Notes: a model not told the origin generated them from the sequence alone. A stretch of 64,000 nucleotides of DNA from Neisseria lactamica (GCF_901482445.1 NZ_LR590477.1:868001-932000); one strand, 5' to 3'; positions 7,458 to 17,354 are shown, numbered from the stretch's first letter. Program-made: numbers and translations.

Positions 7458-9500
7458 CTACATCTCCATTAACCTATATAAATCATCATCAAGTTTAGCC
7501 GTTTCTGGTTTTTTAACATCTATATCCATTCCTTTTTCCAATAAGGCTAACTTGACTGGTGAAGGATCATATTCGTCAGGTATTCGTAATAGTGCACCAT
7601 TTGGAATTTCACTATTTTCCAAGAATGCAATTTTGGTTCTTATATGTGCCAATCTCCACCCTAGGTTACTTATCCAACGATCTACACCAAAAGCTCCTAA
7701 TTTATGGTGTTCTTTTGCTTTATTAATTTGCTCTGTAAGCTGAATTTCTCTATGCTTTAATATTTCTAAAGATGATTCTAATCCTTTAATACAAATAAGT
7801 TCTTTACATGTTTCACAATCTCCATGGCGAGAACATGGCGACATTGCATAATCATGCTCACAAATGCCTATTTCTGTTATAGTTGCAATTCCAATTCTAT
7901 TTTTTCCTAAGTCTTCATAGGTAATAGGAAAATTTAAATGAATTTTGTCTAATATTGAAATATCCTCAGGAATGAGTAAATCTCGAACAGCCTCACTTTT
8001 TTCTTCTTCTGTTCTGTGATCATAAGCTTTATTATCTGCCACTCTAGCTCTGCCTGCCCAGTTCGCTAAAGTTAATTCATCCATTCCACCTCTCTCAGCT
8101 TTTGTACTTAACCAATGCCTTGCATTGTGTGATAGTAATCTAACAAACTCTCCTTTCGAAGTAGTTATACAATGCTTTTCCCATAATGATGTTTTAGGAC
8201 GAGTTTCTGAATAGCAAAATCTATCATTAATTTGATTCACTGTTGGTAACACAAAAGAAAAACGTTTAGGGGAAAATTCATCATGAAATTCATTTTCTCT
8301 GAATAATAATAAGGCTTCAGAAGCTTTAACGTTTCTATTTTTATCAATATATGGCCAGTAATTAAATTTTGAGGTATATTTTTCGTATAAGTACTTTCCC
8401 AAAACATTAGAAGTTATAACGCCATTATTTTCTTTCATTAACTTTTCAAACCACTTAGTTTTAATCCCATGCTTTCCATTAATTTCTAAAATCTTACCTA
8501 TTTCTATTTCAGTTAAAGGTTTTTGAGATAAATAATGGGATACTTGCATACCTTGATCTGGTGATATCATTACTGTGTTAGGATTTTCTTCTGCAAACTT
8601 TGCTGCTTTTCTTGCTAAAGCTCCTATATCTGTTAAACGTTTGACTGCTTCAATAATCACATCTTGCATGCTACTAGGAACCCATTTCAAACCCTCTTTT
8701 CCATTTTTTGCAGGTATCCATCGAATACCTAATTGCCTATTTCCTAAGCTATCTTCTTCCCATTCTAAGCAATTAACAGATAAAGACATCAACTCAGAAC
8801 AACAAGATGGAGCAACCATAAGTAGAGCCATAACTGCTGTATAATACTCAGTTCCTTTATCTAAATTTGGTGCATCATGAAAGAGTTTTGCTGTAAGTAA
8901 CATTTCCTCATCAGATGGCATTTTTTTGGAACGATAATCTTTTCCTCTCTTATCTAATAATATTGTTAAATCTCTAGGACGACTATAAGGATTAGTCCAT
9001 ATAGGGAGCTTTAGAACAATTTGATATTCTATACAAAAATTAAATAATGTTTCTAATTGATAACCTAGTTTATTTGTTGATTCATTCATTTTAGAATATT
9101 TTTTAGCAACTAAATTTTGAACTTCTTGAATAACTAAACTATCCAAATATAGAATATCTGCTTTTTTCTTTACATTATGTAAAGCCATTTCAACAAAACG
9201 CAATGCTTCCATATGTCTAGCGAATTAACGAATAGGTCTTAACGAATAAGTATAATGGATATAAGCCTTAGCAAACTCAATAAATGGTGAAGATAACGGT
9301 TCATATTTATAACTATTTGATGGAAATCTATCTGTAGAAAATCGAACTTGTACTGAATGGATATTAAACTTTGTTCTCCATTGATTATTTTCCCAGCAAT
9401 CAGCACCAAAAGCATCTAATCTATATCTACAGAAATAAATGAACTGTTCTAGATTTTTAGTAGGGGAATTACTTATTGGTTCAAAAATTTGGCTACCCAT
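7458..9500 (-). pseudogene. Large tyrosine recombinase (trio member 3) with in-frame stop at 9225
   Basis: The ATG at 9500 follows the recombinase-2 stop by 1 nt. The frame runs to TAA at 9225-9227 (after YSLRPIR) and continues unchanged (FARHMEALRFVEMAL...) to 7458, so one nonsense codon splits a protein of about 680 residues. The catalytic domain shows LLSHNARHWLST (HxxRH) and WAGRARVADNKAYDH (tyrosine). The segment VAPSCCSELMSL has Cys where the first catalytic Arg is expected (APSR-x-SEL), another sign of decay. The C-terminus carries a Cys/His cluster (CEHDYAMSPCSRHGDCETC) and a helical tail, as in the large TnpB-like recombinases. The ATG at 9212 would give a protein without the N-terminus. 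Confidence 0.75.
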
Positions 9501-9501
9501 A

Positions 9502-10987
9502 TTAATGAATCTCTCGAGATTTTTTCATTTGGCTACAAGCTTTAACTACATACTCAACCGCTAAAATAATGCGATCTTTAGAATTCGCATAATCTATGCT
9601 TTTAGACACTCTCAGTCGCTCTTCTTTTTCTCAATATAATTTATCTAATATCTGTTGATGAGGGCCATCAAGAAGAGGCCTAAATTTTCTACATAGATAA
9701 CAGTTTTCATAAGAACTTATACAAAATTTATTTGTACTACAAGCCCCAACAGTGTCTGATCCATTGTTTGTTATAAAAGATGTTGGATCATTCCCCCTCT
9801 CACCTTCATTCAAGCTAGAGATTATTCTTCCAGAAAAGGCATCAGCCAATTTCCCCATTTCGGCACCCATTACACGATCAATATACTGAACAGTATCGGC
9901 AGTATTTTCTGTATAAACTTTTACATTCTGTATATCTGAGTGATCTAATAATTCTGCAATAACTGTGGCACCAACACCTTTCCGCCCCAAATTAGTTCCA
10001 CATGTGTAACGAAAACATCTTGCATTCACATATATAACTTTTCCAGTACGCTCAGAAATAGCATGTTGGACATTATTGAATTCCACCATGAGTTTCTTCA
10101 TTTCTTGAATAGTTGAATGTAATAAGTCTTTTTCTAGATACAGTCCCACATTACCCTTATTAATCTCTAATAAAGTTTGATGACTCATGAAAATAGGTAT
10201 TAATTTTCTTTGTTCAAAAGGTAAAGTATTACTAATATGTGTTTCAATTTTTTTAATTTGATCTTCAGCTAAGTTTCTTATAATTAAATACAGATCTTCA
10301 GTGACTGCTAATTTCCTAAATGACTTCCTAAAGTTTGAATGCCGTTGTTTAACTCTTGGTTATATTAATATAATAATCATTATTATCCTTAATTAAATCA
10401 CACATTTTCAGTTGCTTCAACTGCGAAGGACGTCTAGCAGTTATTATTAGAACATTAATATATGCATAACACTTAAAGCTGATTCTGTTTTGTTTCCATA
10501 GCTCATTAAGTTCACTCACTAGGCTTAATAGTTCATTATTCGTCATCGGTCCTGCGTATGGACAATAATTAGCAACTGATTTCCCCTTTTTATTTCCTTT
10601 TATATTAAATGTTTCTAATAATTTAACTACTTCCAGAGAAATTCCTAAATAACCTCTTTTATACCAAGTATGTAAAAATCCTTTTAATGATCCTAAATAC
10701 CATTTATTTTCCCTAGTTAAACTTGCACGCCAATTCAATATACTGTCTGTTGTAATAGCATTCCCATTAGAAAATTTTATTAACCGCCTAAATATAAACA
10801 ACATATTTCTAGTATGATGAGCTGACATCTCTTGTGCATAGTCAGATAAAATATTTTTAAATCCATCTAGCAATGAGCTGTCCAAAGATAAAATATCTCT
10901 TGTTAATTTTATCTTTGTATCTTTATTTAATATCCATATCGTATCATTCTGATTAAATGAATATCCATCTCTTGCAATTTTAGTCAT
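9502..10987 (-). pseudogene. Tyrosine recombinase (trio member 2), frameshift near 10353 and in-frame stop at 9631
   Basis: The ATG at 10987 overlaps the recombinase-1 stop by 8 nt; an ATG at 10999 is an alternative start. The N-terminal SAM-like domain and the first catalytic block (TARRPSQLKQL) end in YYINITKS and a stop at 10349. One frame over, the protein continues VKQRHSNFRKSFRKLAVTED to NARCFRYTCGTNLGRKG and DHSDIQNVKVYTEN (HxxR-like and H...Y boxes). It then meets TGA at 9631-9633, after HQQILDKLY, where a Trp codon is plausible. The frame reads on as EKEERLRVSKSID to a TAA at 9502-9504, touching the next gene. Restored length is about 495 residues. Both lesions must be reversed for activity. 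Confidence 0.75.
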
Positions 10988-11606
10988 TTCTTTCAACAAT
11001 TTTATTAGAAAGTTTACCTAATAATTCTTCTTGCTCAAGAAGAACTAATTTATTAGCTTGTTCAATAATATGTCTCTTGTTATAACTTTTCTCTGATGTA
11101 TGCCCCATCCAGTGTTGTCTATACTTAGCTTCATTCTCAGGAGTAATTTCAGTATGATTGGTTTTATTCTCTTTAGCTAATTTATTATTAAGATCTACTT
11201 TTCTAGAAAAATCTAAGTTCCACTCATGTCTAAATATATGAGAATGAATAATAGAAAATTTTTTGTCTACTTTTTTCATAGTAGGTATTATAATATTATC
11301 AAAGGAACTAATACTAAGTGGTTTTCCTTGTGAAATTCCTTTTTTATGTGTTACAAATAAATAAGGGTGCCTATTCGAATTTGGTATTTTATTTCGATAA
11401 TTAAGTATATATTCATCTATGAGATTTGATAATTCAAGACTGATTACTAAACGTCTTTCTTTTGTCTTCGCTACAGCCTGATTCATTCTTAAATCTATTG
11501 GATCATCATGTGTACGTCTTATAAATATAGCAGGATGATTTCCTGTTAAAATTAGATTATCGACTCTTATTGATAGAAGCTCTCCACGTCTAAATGCGTG
11601 CGTTCC

Positions 11607-12174
11607 GCACACATACTACTTGTTGAGTTTAGGTTTCATATGGGCTACAGCTTGCTAATTTATGATTTATCTATATTCCTGATATCTAATAGAATTATAT
11701 AAAATACCATTCTTATCAAATATAGGTAATAATTTAATCAAATACCAGTTAACATCAACTATGTTTTTATCAAAATTTTTAATATTAATAGTTATGCTAA
11801 ATGAGAATTCAAAATTAGGGAAAAATAAAACTTGTCCACCAATATTGGTGTCAGCCCATGTTATTGGAAATCCGATTACTTCATCTAAATTACTTTTTAT
11901 TCTTAAAAAATCTAAAATTTCTTTTTCTGACATAGAAGCTGAATTCCAATCATAGTCTTCATCACCAAGTGGTAAGTAAACAAAATTTCCATCATCTAGA
12001 AAACTCCAACCTCCATACAATAAGCATTCTAGTATTTCATAACGAGAAAATTTTTTATTATTCATGGATAAATCAATATCCAAACTTACATTTCTTGACA
12101 TTTTTAAATCTCCTATAACTTTTAATATTCAAAATATTTAATACCTTTTTTGTTCAAAAATTCTTTAACATGTG
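11607..12174 (-). mobile_element. Inserted toxin-stub/immunity cassette inside recombinase 1
   Basis: A 568-bp segment interrupts the recombinase at a GG dinucleotide. Read on the minus strand it contains the last codons of a toxin-like frame and then one full immunity-like gene. The segment ends show only weak inverted similarity (GGCACAT against GCACACAT). There is no transposase and no clear target duplication, so the mechanism is unknown. Confidence 0.65.
11667..12101 (-). CDS. Orphan immunity-like protein
   Basis: A 144-residue acidic protein (MSRNVSLDIDL...) with no signal peptide or membrane helix; aromatic residues are frequent (GGWSFLDDGNF, WNSASMSEKEI). AGGAG lies 11-15 bp upstream of the ATG, a good ribosome site. 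It is preceded by a 17-codon tail of another frame and lies inside a recombinase gene, so it is unlikely to belong to the recombinase operon. Size, acidity and the upstream stub suggest an immunity protein of a polymorphic toxin. I do not recognise a named family. Confidence 0.6.
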   Translation of the reverse strand: MSRNVSLDIDLSMNNKKFSRYEILECLLYGGWSFLDDGNFVYLPLGDEDYDWNSASMSEKEILDFLRIKSNLDEVIGFPITWADTNIGGQVLFFPNFEFSFSITINIKNFDKNIVDVNWYLIKLLPIFDKNGILYNSIRYQEYR

Positions 12175-12175
12175 C
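12122..12175 (-). pseudogene. C-terminal stub (17 codons) of a toxin
   Basis: From the insertion edge the frame AHVKEFLNKKGIKYFEY ends at TAA 12122-12124, 20 nt before the immunity-like ATG. K-K-G-I-K-Y-F-E-Y is typical of a terminal beta strand in secreted nuclease tips. It has no start codon; the rest of the toxin is absent. Confidence 0.45.
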
Positions 12176-12908
12176 CTAATTTGCGCAGCAACATGAACAT
12201 TAAATAGTTTCTTTTTCTTATTCCTTCATTCTTAAAAGGATTTTTTGGGTTCAGATAATCCGCAATACCAAGAAATTCATCGAGTAAACCATCTGTAATA
12301 TTAGCATTATCAAAAATTTCAGAAGAATAAAAACTCCGAATATTCGGTCTCAGGTTTTTAAACGTAAACGTCATTTTTTCTACATCTTTTGGTGTATATA
12401 ATCCTTTATTCATAAAAAGACTGGATATAAACTCCAAGTACTCAATTGCAGCTGTCATCCTATTGTATTGATGAGAACGGCTAATAATTATTGAATTGAT
12501 ACTTTTTTTATTTCCAGATAGTCTATTACTAAAACTTAACTTCTTTTTATCTGTTTTCTCACTTAGCCTAAAATGCTCTCTTAAATTAATCATATCCTTA
12601 TAACTTAAAAGATTCCCATTTTTAAATTCATTAACAATATTTCTATTATTACTATACTCCCATTTAAAAAGCCACCGTATAGCATATAGCTTATTGCGAA
12701 TCGTATTTACAGAGCAACTACTCCTTAAAATAGATGTGGTCCACAAAGTAGAATAATAATGTGGAATATTTTTTCCATTGTCTATAAGGATAGGATATCG
12801 TTCACCATTAGTGAAAACTATAATTCCCAATCTAACCATAGCAAATTTTAATTTTACAATTTTATATATAAATACTAACAAAATGATAAAGATCATTCAA
12901 TTTTTGTG

Positions 12909-12941
12909 CAAAAAAAAGAACCTAGTCAACACCTAGGTTCT
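12909..12941 (-). terminator. Rho-independent terminator of ssb
   Basis: Read on the minus strand, AGAACCTAG and CTAGGTTCT form a 9-bp stem with a 7-nt loop, followed by eight T. It lies 47 bp after the ssb stop and marks the junction between core sequence and the AT-rich island. Confidence 0.85.
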
Positions 12942-12987
12942 CCAGCTATTTAAATATCAAATTTAACACTTATAGGATATATGGGTG

Positions 12988-13512
12988 CTAGAACGGGATA
13001 TCGTCGTCAATATCCTCGACCGGGGCGGCGGCAGGCGCGGGTTGGCGGCGCGGCGCGGCTGGTGCTTCTTGGGGATGGGACGGCGCGTCGGGGGCGGGCT
13101 GCCGGTTTTGCTGCGCGGGGCGTTGGTAAGCCTCCTGACTCTGACCGTAACCTTCCTCGTAAGGCGCACCGCCGCTGTTTTCATTGCGCCCGCCCAACAT
13201 TTTCATTTCGTTGGCGACAATATCGTAAGCGGTGCGTTCGATGCCGTCTTTGCCTTGGTATTTGCGGCTTTGGATTCTGCCTTCCAGATAAACCAGCCCG
13301 CCTTTTTTGAGGTATTGGCCGGCAATTTCCGCCAGTTTACGGTACATCGTGATGTTGTGCCACTCGGTGCGCTCCACGCGCTGGCCGTTGCGGTCGTTCC
13401 ATGTTTCGCTGGTGGCGACGCTGAAATTACACACCGCTTCGCCGTTGGGCATATAGCGCACTTCTGGATCGCGTCCGAGGCGGCCGATGAGGATGACTTT
13501 GTTCAATGACAT
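12988..13512 (-). CDS. ssb: Single-stranded DNA-binding protein
   Basis: This 174-residue SSB coats ssDNA as a tetramer during replication, repair and natural transformation. The OB fold begins MSLNKVILIGRLGRDPEVRY, includes NFSVATSETW and W-H-N-I-T-M-Y, and ends near residue 110. A Gly/Gln/Pro/Ala-rich linker leads to the acidic tip DIDDDIPF, the partner-binding peptide used by RecO, RecG, PriA and exonuclease I. Length and tip are standard. It starts 3 bp after the stop of the upstream MFS gene, so the two are co-transcribed. Confidence 0.98.
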   Translation of the reverse strand: MSLNKVILIGRLGRDPEVRYMPNGEAVCNFSVATSETWNDRNGQRVERTEWHNITMYRKLAEIAGQYLKKGGLVYLEGRIQSRKYQGKDGIERTAYDIVANEMKMLGGRNENSGGAPYEEGYGQSQEAYQRPAQQNRQPAPDAPSHPQEAPAAPRRQPAPAAAPVEDIDDDIPF

Positions 13513-13515
13513 TTT

Positions 13516-14898
13516 TTAAACTCCTGTAATGATTTTTTCAGCGGCAGCCTGATCGAAACCCTTCTGCAACACTTTGAGATAGACGGTCTGCCTGTCGAAA
13601 CTGAAACCGATGTCTTCCACGCCTTCGAGTTGCGACAAGGCGCATTGTAAGCCGTCCTGATTACCCTGCCACACGCCGCCGACAGGGTAACTGAGGTTTT
13701 TGACGGGCTTGGGCGCGGGCGATAAAACGGCAATTACCAGCCACAGCAGCATTAATATGCTGCAAAAGGCAAACACGCCGGCAAAGCCGTATTTTTGAAA
13801 CAGCAAGCCGCCTGCCGCGCCGCCGGCAAACAGTCCGAGCGACTGCATCGTATTGTACACGCCCATCGCCGTACCCTTCAGGTCGGACGGCGCGATTTTG
13901 GAAACCATCGACGGCAGGCTCGCTTCCAACACATTGAAACCAATAAAGTAAACAACCAAATAAGTGGTAATCAAGCCTACCGAGCGCATACCGGACAGCA
14001 AACCGAGCTGTGCCGCCGCGATGCAGGCGATGCCCAAGATAAAAACCTGTTTGAGCTTGTTGCGCGTCTCGCCGACGATAATCAGCGGAACCATCACCAC
14101 CAATCCCGTAATGGTCGAGGGCAGATAGACTTTCCAGTGCTGGATTTTTTCCAAACCGAGCTGGGTCATCGCGAAAGGCAGTGCGGTAAACAATGCCATT
14201 TGTGCGGCGTGCAGGGCGAAAATGCCGAAATCGAGCGTCAGCAGCCTACGGTTTTTCAAAACCTCGCCTATACGCGAAGGCTGCGCCTGCGTATCTTCGT
14301 GCAGCTTGGAAACCTCCGGGTCGGGAGTCATAAACGCCACCACGCCGATACTGGCGACGGTTAACAGACCGGTCAGCAGGAACAAGCCGCGTACGCCCAC
14401 CGCGTCGGCAATCACAGGGGCAACGACGAGGCTGACCGAAAAAGTCAGACCGATACTCAAACCGATCATCGCCATCGCGCGGGTACGCACGCCGTCGCGC
14501 GTCAAATCCGCCAGCAGCGCGGTAACTGCCGCACTGACTGCCCCCGCGCCCTGTATGGCGCGGGCGGCAACCAATAAGGGCAAGGTATCGGCGGCGGCGG
14601 CAAGAAAGCTGCCCGCTGCAAACACAATCAGCCCCGCATAAATGGTTTTCTTGCGCCCGAACTTGTCGGAAGCGATGCCCAAAGGCAGTTGCAGCAGAGC
14701 CTGCGTCAGCCCGTAAATACCCATTGCCAGCCCGACCAGCGTTTTATTGTCTTCCGCGCCGGGGAGCGAGGCGGCATACACCGCCAATACGGGCAGCACG
14801 AGGAACATACCCAGCATACGCAGCGCGTACACGCCGGAAAGCGTCGTACTGGCGCGCCATTCGTGCGGAAACATTTGGATGCGGTTGTCTCTTGCCAT
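13516..14898 (-). CDS. MFS transporter, YajR-like, with C-terminal ferredoxin-like domain
   Basis: A 460-residue major facilitator with 12 predicted helices. Motif A is clear after helix 2 (GIASDKFGRKK, about residues 70-80), typical of drug/H+ antiporters. After the last helix (about residue 395) a soluble domain of 65 residues follows (GLQCALSQLEGVEDIGFSFDRQTVYLKV), resembling the YAM domain of E. coli YajR. The start at 14898 (MARDNRIQMFPHEW) is preferred; the upstream ATG at 14931 would translate part of an uptake sequence. Substrate is unknown. An outward-facing pair of uptake sequences lies in the promoter at 14909-14943. Confidence 0.85.
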   Translation of the reverse strand: MARDNRIQMFPHEWRASTTLSGVYALRMLGMFLVLPVLAVYAASLPGAEDNKTLVGLAMGIYGLTQALLQLPLGIASDKFGRKKTIYAGLIVFAAGSFLAAAADTLPLLVAARAIQGAGAVSAAVTALLADLTRDGVRTRAMAMIGLSIGLTFSVSLVVAPVIADAVGVRGLFLLTGLLTVASIGVVAFMTPDPEVSKLHEDTQAQPSRIGEVLKNRRLLTLDFGIFALHAAQMALFTALPFAMTQLGLEKIQHWKVYLPSTITGLVVMVPLIIVGETRNKLKQVFILGIACIAAAQLGLLSGMRSVGLITTYLVVYFIGFNVLEASLPSMVSKIAPSDLKGTAMGVYNTMQSLGLFAGGAAGGLLFQKYGFAGVFAFCSILMLLWLVIAVLSPAPKPVKNLSYPVGGVWQGNQDGLQCALSQLEGVEDIGFSFDRQTVYLKVLQKGFDQAAAEKIITGV

Positions 14899-15009
14899 AA
14901 ATAATTTTTCAGACGGCATCAACAGTTGCAATGCCGTCTGAACTTCCAGTGAACAGATTTTCGGATTATACAGGATTCGCCACGTTCCGGTTGCGGCCCG
15001 GATTCAAAA

Positions 15010-15633
15010 TCAATGCCACTGCCAGCGGTTGCGCCACGCGCCCAAAACGGCGTTCGGATACTTATTGCTGCCGAGGCTGCCGTTAAAACGGGCGAGCGCG
15101 CGGACGATGTCGCCCCTTTCAAGGTTGCGGTAATGGCGCAAAATGGTGCAGCCGTAACGCAGGTTGGTACGGATGTCGAACAGGTTGTGCGCCGGTTTGC
15201 CGATGTAGTTTTTCCAAAACGGCATAACCTGCATCAGGCCGCGCGCGCCGACCCCGCTGATCGCATACTGGCGGAACGCGCTTTCCACCTCAATCAGCCC
15301 CAACACAATCTGCGTATCCAAACCGGCCCGGCTGCTTTCATACTGGATATTGACCAGCAGCCTGCGCCGCTCCTCCTCATCGGGGACAAACCTTGCCAAA
15401 CGTGCCGACATCGCGGACAACCAACGTTCGCCCTCTTTCGGATTGTCAAACACCAGCCTCGGCGGATTGACGCTGCCGACAGAACTCCTCATCACGGAAG
15501 CCACATCGTCGGCAAGCGTTTCTTCACGTTGCGCGCCGGCTTTTGCCAGCGGGCTGAGCAACAGCGCGCCGGCGGCACACAGCAGGCGGCGGCGTTGCAG
15601 ATTGACGGGTAGGGTATCGGTCGGTTTTTTCAT
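15010..15633 (-). CDS. Lytic transglycosylase (SLT domain)
   Basis: A 207-residue periplasmic murein hydrolase. The N-terminus has a signal with consecutive arginines (LQRRRLLCAAGALLLSP), possibly twin-arginine type. The Slt fold shows the catalytic Glu in GLIEVESAFRQYAIS (about residue 118), then GVGARGLMQVMPFW and a C-terminal ALARFNGSLGSNKYP block. These are the E-S, GLMQ and AYN/F-N-G signatures of family 1 enzymes. It is short, lacking the superhelical domain of Slt70. It may act in peptidoglycan turnover or fragment release; the exact Ltg paralogue cannot be named from sequence alone. Confidence 0.88.
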   Translation of the reverse strand: MKKPTDTLPVNLQRRRLLCAAGALLLSPLAKAGAQREETLADDVASVMRSSVGSVNPPRLVFDNPKEGERWLSAMSARLARFVPDEEERRRLLVNIQYESSRAGLDTQIVLGLIEVESAFRQYAISGVGARGLMQVMPFWKNYIGKPAHNLFDIRTNLRYGCTILRHYRNLERGDIVRALARFNGSLGSNKYPNAVLGAWRNRWQWH

Positions 15634-15838
15634 AGGGAACGGGGGCGCGTCCGGACGTTTCAGACGGCATTAAATATTCAAACAGACATAATTGCTTTCA
15701 ACGCGAAAACCGCGCACAAAATCCAAGCACGGCATATCGCCCTGCCCTTTTCAGGCAAATCCCGATTTTACCGCTCTCAAGAACGCTTGTCCAAACAGGA
15801 ACAGACAACACCGCCCGGGCATTTCCCATTTTCACCGG

Positions 15839-16207
15839 TTATCCGTCGTCCGGATGGTGCAGCAGCACCATCAGCGCATCACGCTTTTCGGGCGGCAGCA
15901 GGCGGAAATATTTCAACAGCAGGGCTTCTTGCGGCGAAGCCGCACCTTCCGTGCCGGAGAGCCTGCCGTGGCGCAGCCATTCCGCGCTGGTATCCAGCCA
16001 TTTTGCTAGTGTCTCGATTTTATCCGGAGTCGGAATCGACCTGCCGACCAGCCAATGGTGGAACGCCTGCGTACTGACAGGCTGATTGGGATGGCGCAGG
16101 TTGAAGCGGTTGGCGAGGCTGGCATTGGACAGCTCGTCCAAACCCGCGAGGCGTATTGCTGTTTTCAAGCGTTCGCTGAAATCGGTTTTATCTTGTTCGG
16201 TATGCAT
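15839..16207 (-). CDS. Helix-turn-helix transcriptional regulator
   Basis: A 122-residue protein with a lambda-repressor-like HTH at about residues 10-70: LKTAIRLAGL, then NASLANRFNL, the recognition-helix region VSTQAFHHWLVGRSIPTPDKIETLAKWLDTSAEWL. The C-terminal 45 residues (EALLLKYFRLLPPEKRDALMVLLHH) form helices as in phage-like regulators. It is transcribed away from the Slam lipoprotein gene, with about 160 bp of AT-rich promoter DNA between them, so it may control either promoter. Target is unknown. Confidence 0.8.
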   Translation of the reverse strand: MHTEQDKTDFSERLKTAIRLAGLDELSNASLANRFNLRHPNQPVSTQAFHHWLVGRSIPTPDKIETLAKWLDTSAEWLRHGRLSGTEGAASPQEALLLKYFRLLPPEKRDALMVLLHHPDDG

Positions 16208-16364
16208 AATGGCGGATTATGAATAGCCGACTATTACCTTTTTTAAACAAAATAATTGATAGCATTAACAATTTGGTTGTCAGTAAAAGTAAATATGGGT
16301 ATGATGGGAAGCGGTTTACACAACCATAAACTTATTTACTTATTTTCTGAAATTTTGGGGACTT

Positions 16365-17241
16365 ATGATGACTTTGAACAAAGTTTTCGCATTGAGCGTG
16401 ATTGCTTTAGGTTTGGCGGCGTGCAGCAGCACCGGTTCAGGTTCTACTGCCGACAACTCTTTCGTTTCCGGTGCAGGCGTGGCAACAAATGGCGCGGTTG
16501 TCGCTTCTTATTCCGGCTTAAAAAGATGGTGTAAGAGAAGCTGTCAACGACTGGGCAAAGAGTAAGGGGTTCCAACCTACAGAGATTGAGTTGGCATCAG
16601 TTACCCAGCAGGTTGGCAGCGTTTCCTCCAGCGGCAACAATATCAATTTGTTTGATGTCGTACCGGCATCAAACAAGGTTCAAACAGTGGGTACTGTAAC
16701 CACGGCACGTGTTAAAGCCGGCGGGGACAATTACGAGCTGATTTCAAAAGGTCAGGCACATATCTACCGTCAAAAATATTCTTTGATTGCCGGTCTTTCC
16801 GAACGGGAAAGAATCGAAAAAGACCCGTCCGGTATCGAGAGGGGCTTGAATGTCGATGATGACAGCGTTGATTTCGTTGTGAAAGGTTCTGCTACCAAGG
16901 CGTTGCCGACCAAAGGCAGCTTCGATTATACCGGTGCAGCCGGCAACGGCAAAAACACCGGCGTTTTGTCTTATAACGTTAATTTCGAGAACAAAACCGG
17001 CAGCGGCAAAATTACAGGATTGGGAAAGACGCTCAATCTGGCAGAAGGAAAGATTGCGTCCTACGAACACCACAACTCGCTTGACAACACGACTATCCGC
17101 GGACACGGCATCTCCGGCCAAACCAGTCGAGAAGATGCAAGTGCCAGCGGTAGCTATAAACTCGGTTTCTTCGGCCCTAATGCCGAAGAAATCGTCGGTG
17201 CGGTTAATGACGGCGAAATCGGCTTTGCCGGCTCCCGTTAA
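16365..17241 (+). pseudogene. Slam-dependent surface lipoprotein, frameshifted at an A5 run
   Basis: The start gives a lipoprotein signal with lipobox LAAC (residues 17-20) and the S/G-rich anchor CSSTGSGST. After VVASYSGLK the frame fails at AAAAA (16520-16524) and stops at 16563. Reading with four A continues GVREAVNDWAKSKGFQPTEIELASV and stays open to 17241, giving about 291 residues. The C-terminal half is a TbpB/fHbp-like eight-strand barrel, ending with GFFGPNAEEIVGAV and a GFAGSR tail. The Slam gene follows 113 bp later, the usual pairing: Slam moves such lipoproteins to the outer leaflet. As written only a short secreted peptide would be made. Confidence 0.8.
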
Positions 17242-17256
17242 TCCCGCCTGATACAA

Positions 17257-17296
17257 ATGCCGTCTGAAACCGGAAACGGTCTTTCAGACGGCATTT
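17257..17296 (+). terminator. Uptake-sequence inverted pair behind the lipoprotein gene
   Basis: ATGCCGTCTGAA (17257-17268) and its complement (17283-17294) form a stem whose loop also pairs in part (ACCG/CGGT), followed by TT. It may weakly terminate before slam. Confidence 0.7.
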
Positions 17297-17354
17297 CGAC
17301 CATTTGACTGCGCGGTTTGCCCGTCCGGTCCCTTGCCCTGAAACTGTTTGACTT

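Larger units (their letters stand above)
7046..12839 (-). mobile_element. Decayed Tn554/RIT-like element: three tyrosine recombinases plus a small accessory protein
   Basis: Four minus-strand genes are packed head to tail, with overlaps or gaps of 1-2 nt, in the order recombinase 1 (about 430 aa), recombinase 2 (about 500 aa), recombinase 3 (about 680 aa), 136-aa coiled-coil protein. This order and these sizes resemble Tn554 (tnpA-tnpB-tnpC) and other recombinase-trio elements. The block is very AT-rich and lacks uptake sequences, unlike its flanks. Its right edge abuts the ssb terminator at 12909. Every recombinase gene is broken, so the element is probably fixed. I could not find end repeats by eye. 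Confidence 0.75.
10980..12839 (-). pseudogene. Tyrosine recombinase (trio member 1), interrupted by an immunity cassette
   Basis: The 5' part starts at ATG 12839 (MVRLGIIVFTNGERYP; an upstream ATG at 12896 only adds a hydrophobic non-homologous stretch) and ends in NYLMFMLLRKLG. The 3' part resumes at 11606 as GTHAFRRGELLSI and runs to 10980. The join AAATTAGG plus GGAACGCAC rebuilds KLGTHAFRRGELL with no loss, so about 568 bp (11607-12174) were inserted cleanly. Catalytic boxes are all in the 3' part: RRGELL (Arg I), HSHIFRHEW (HxxRH) and WMGHTSEKSYNKRH (H...Y). Intact length would be about 430 residues. Confidence 0.78.

Noticed and set aside
9212..9500. Treating the 91-codon frame at 9225-9500 as a separate gene
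   Set aside because: It is in the same frame as the downstream recombinase and separated by one stop codon; the join gives the normal length for this class.
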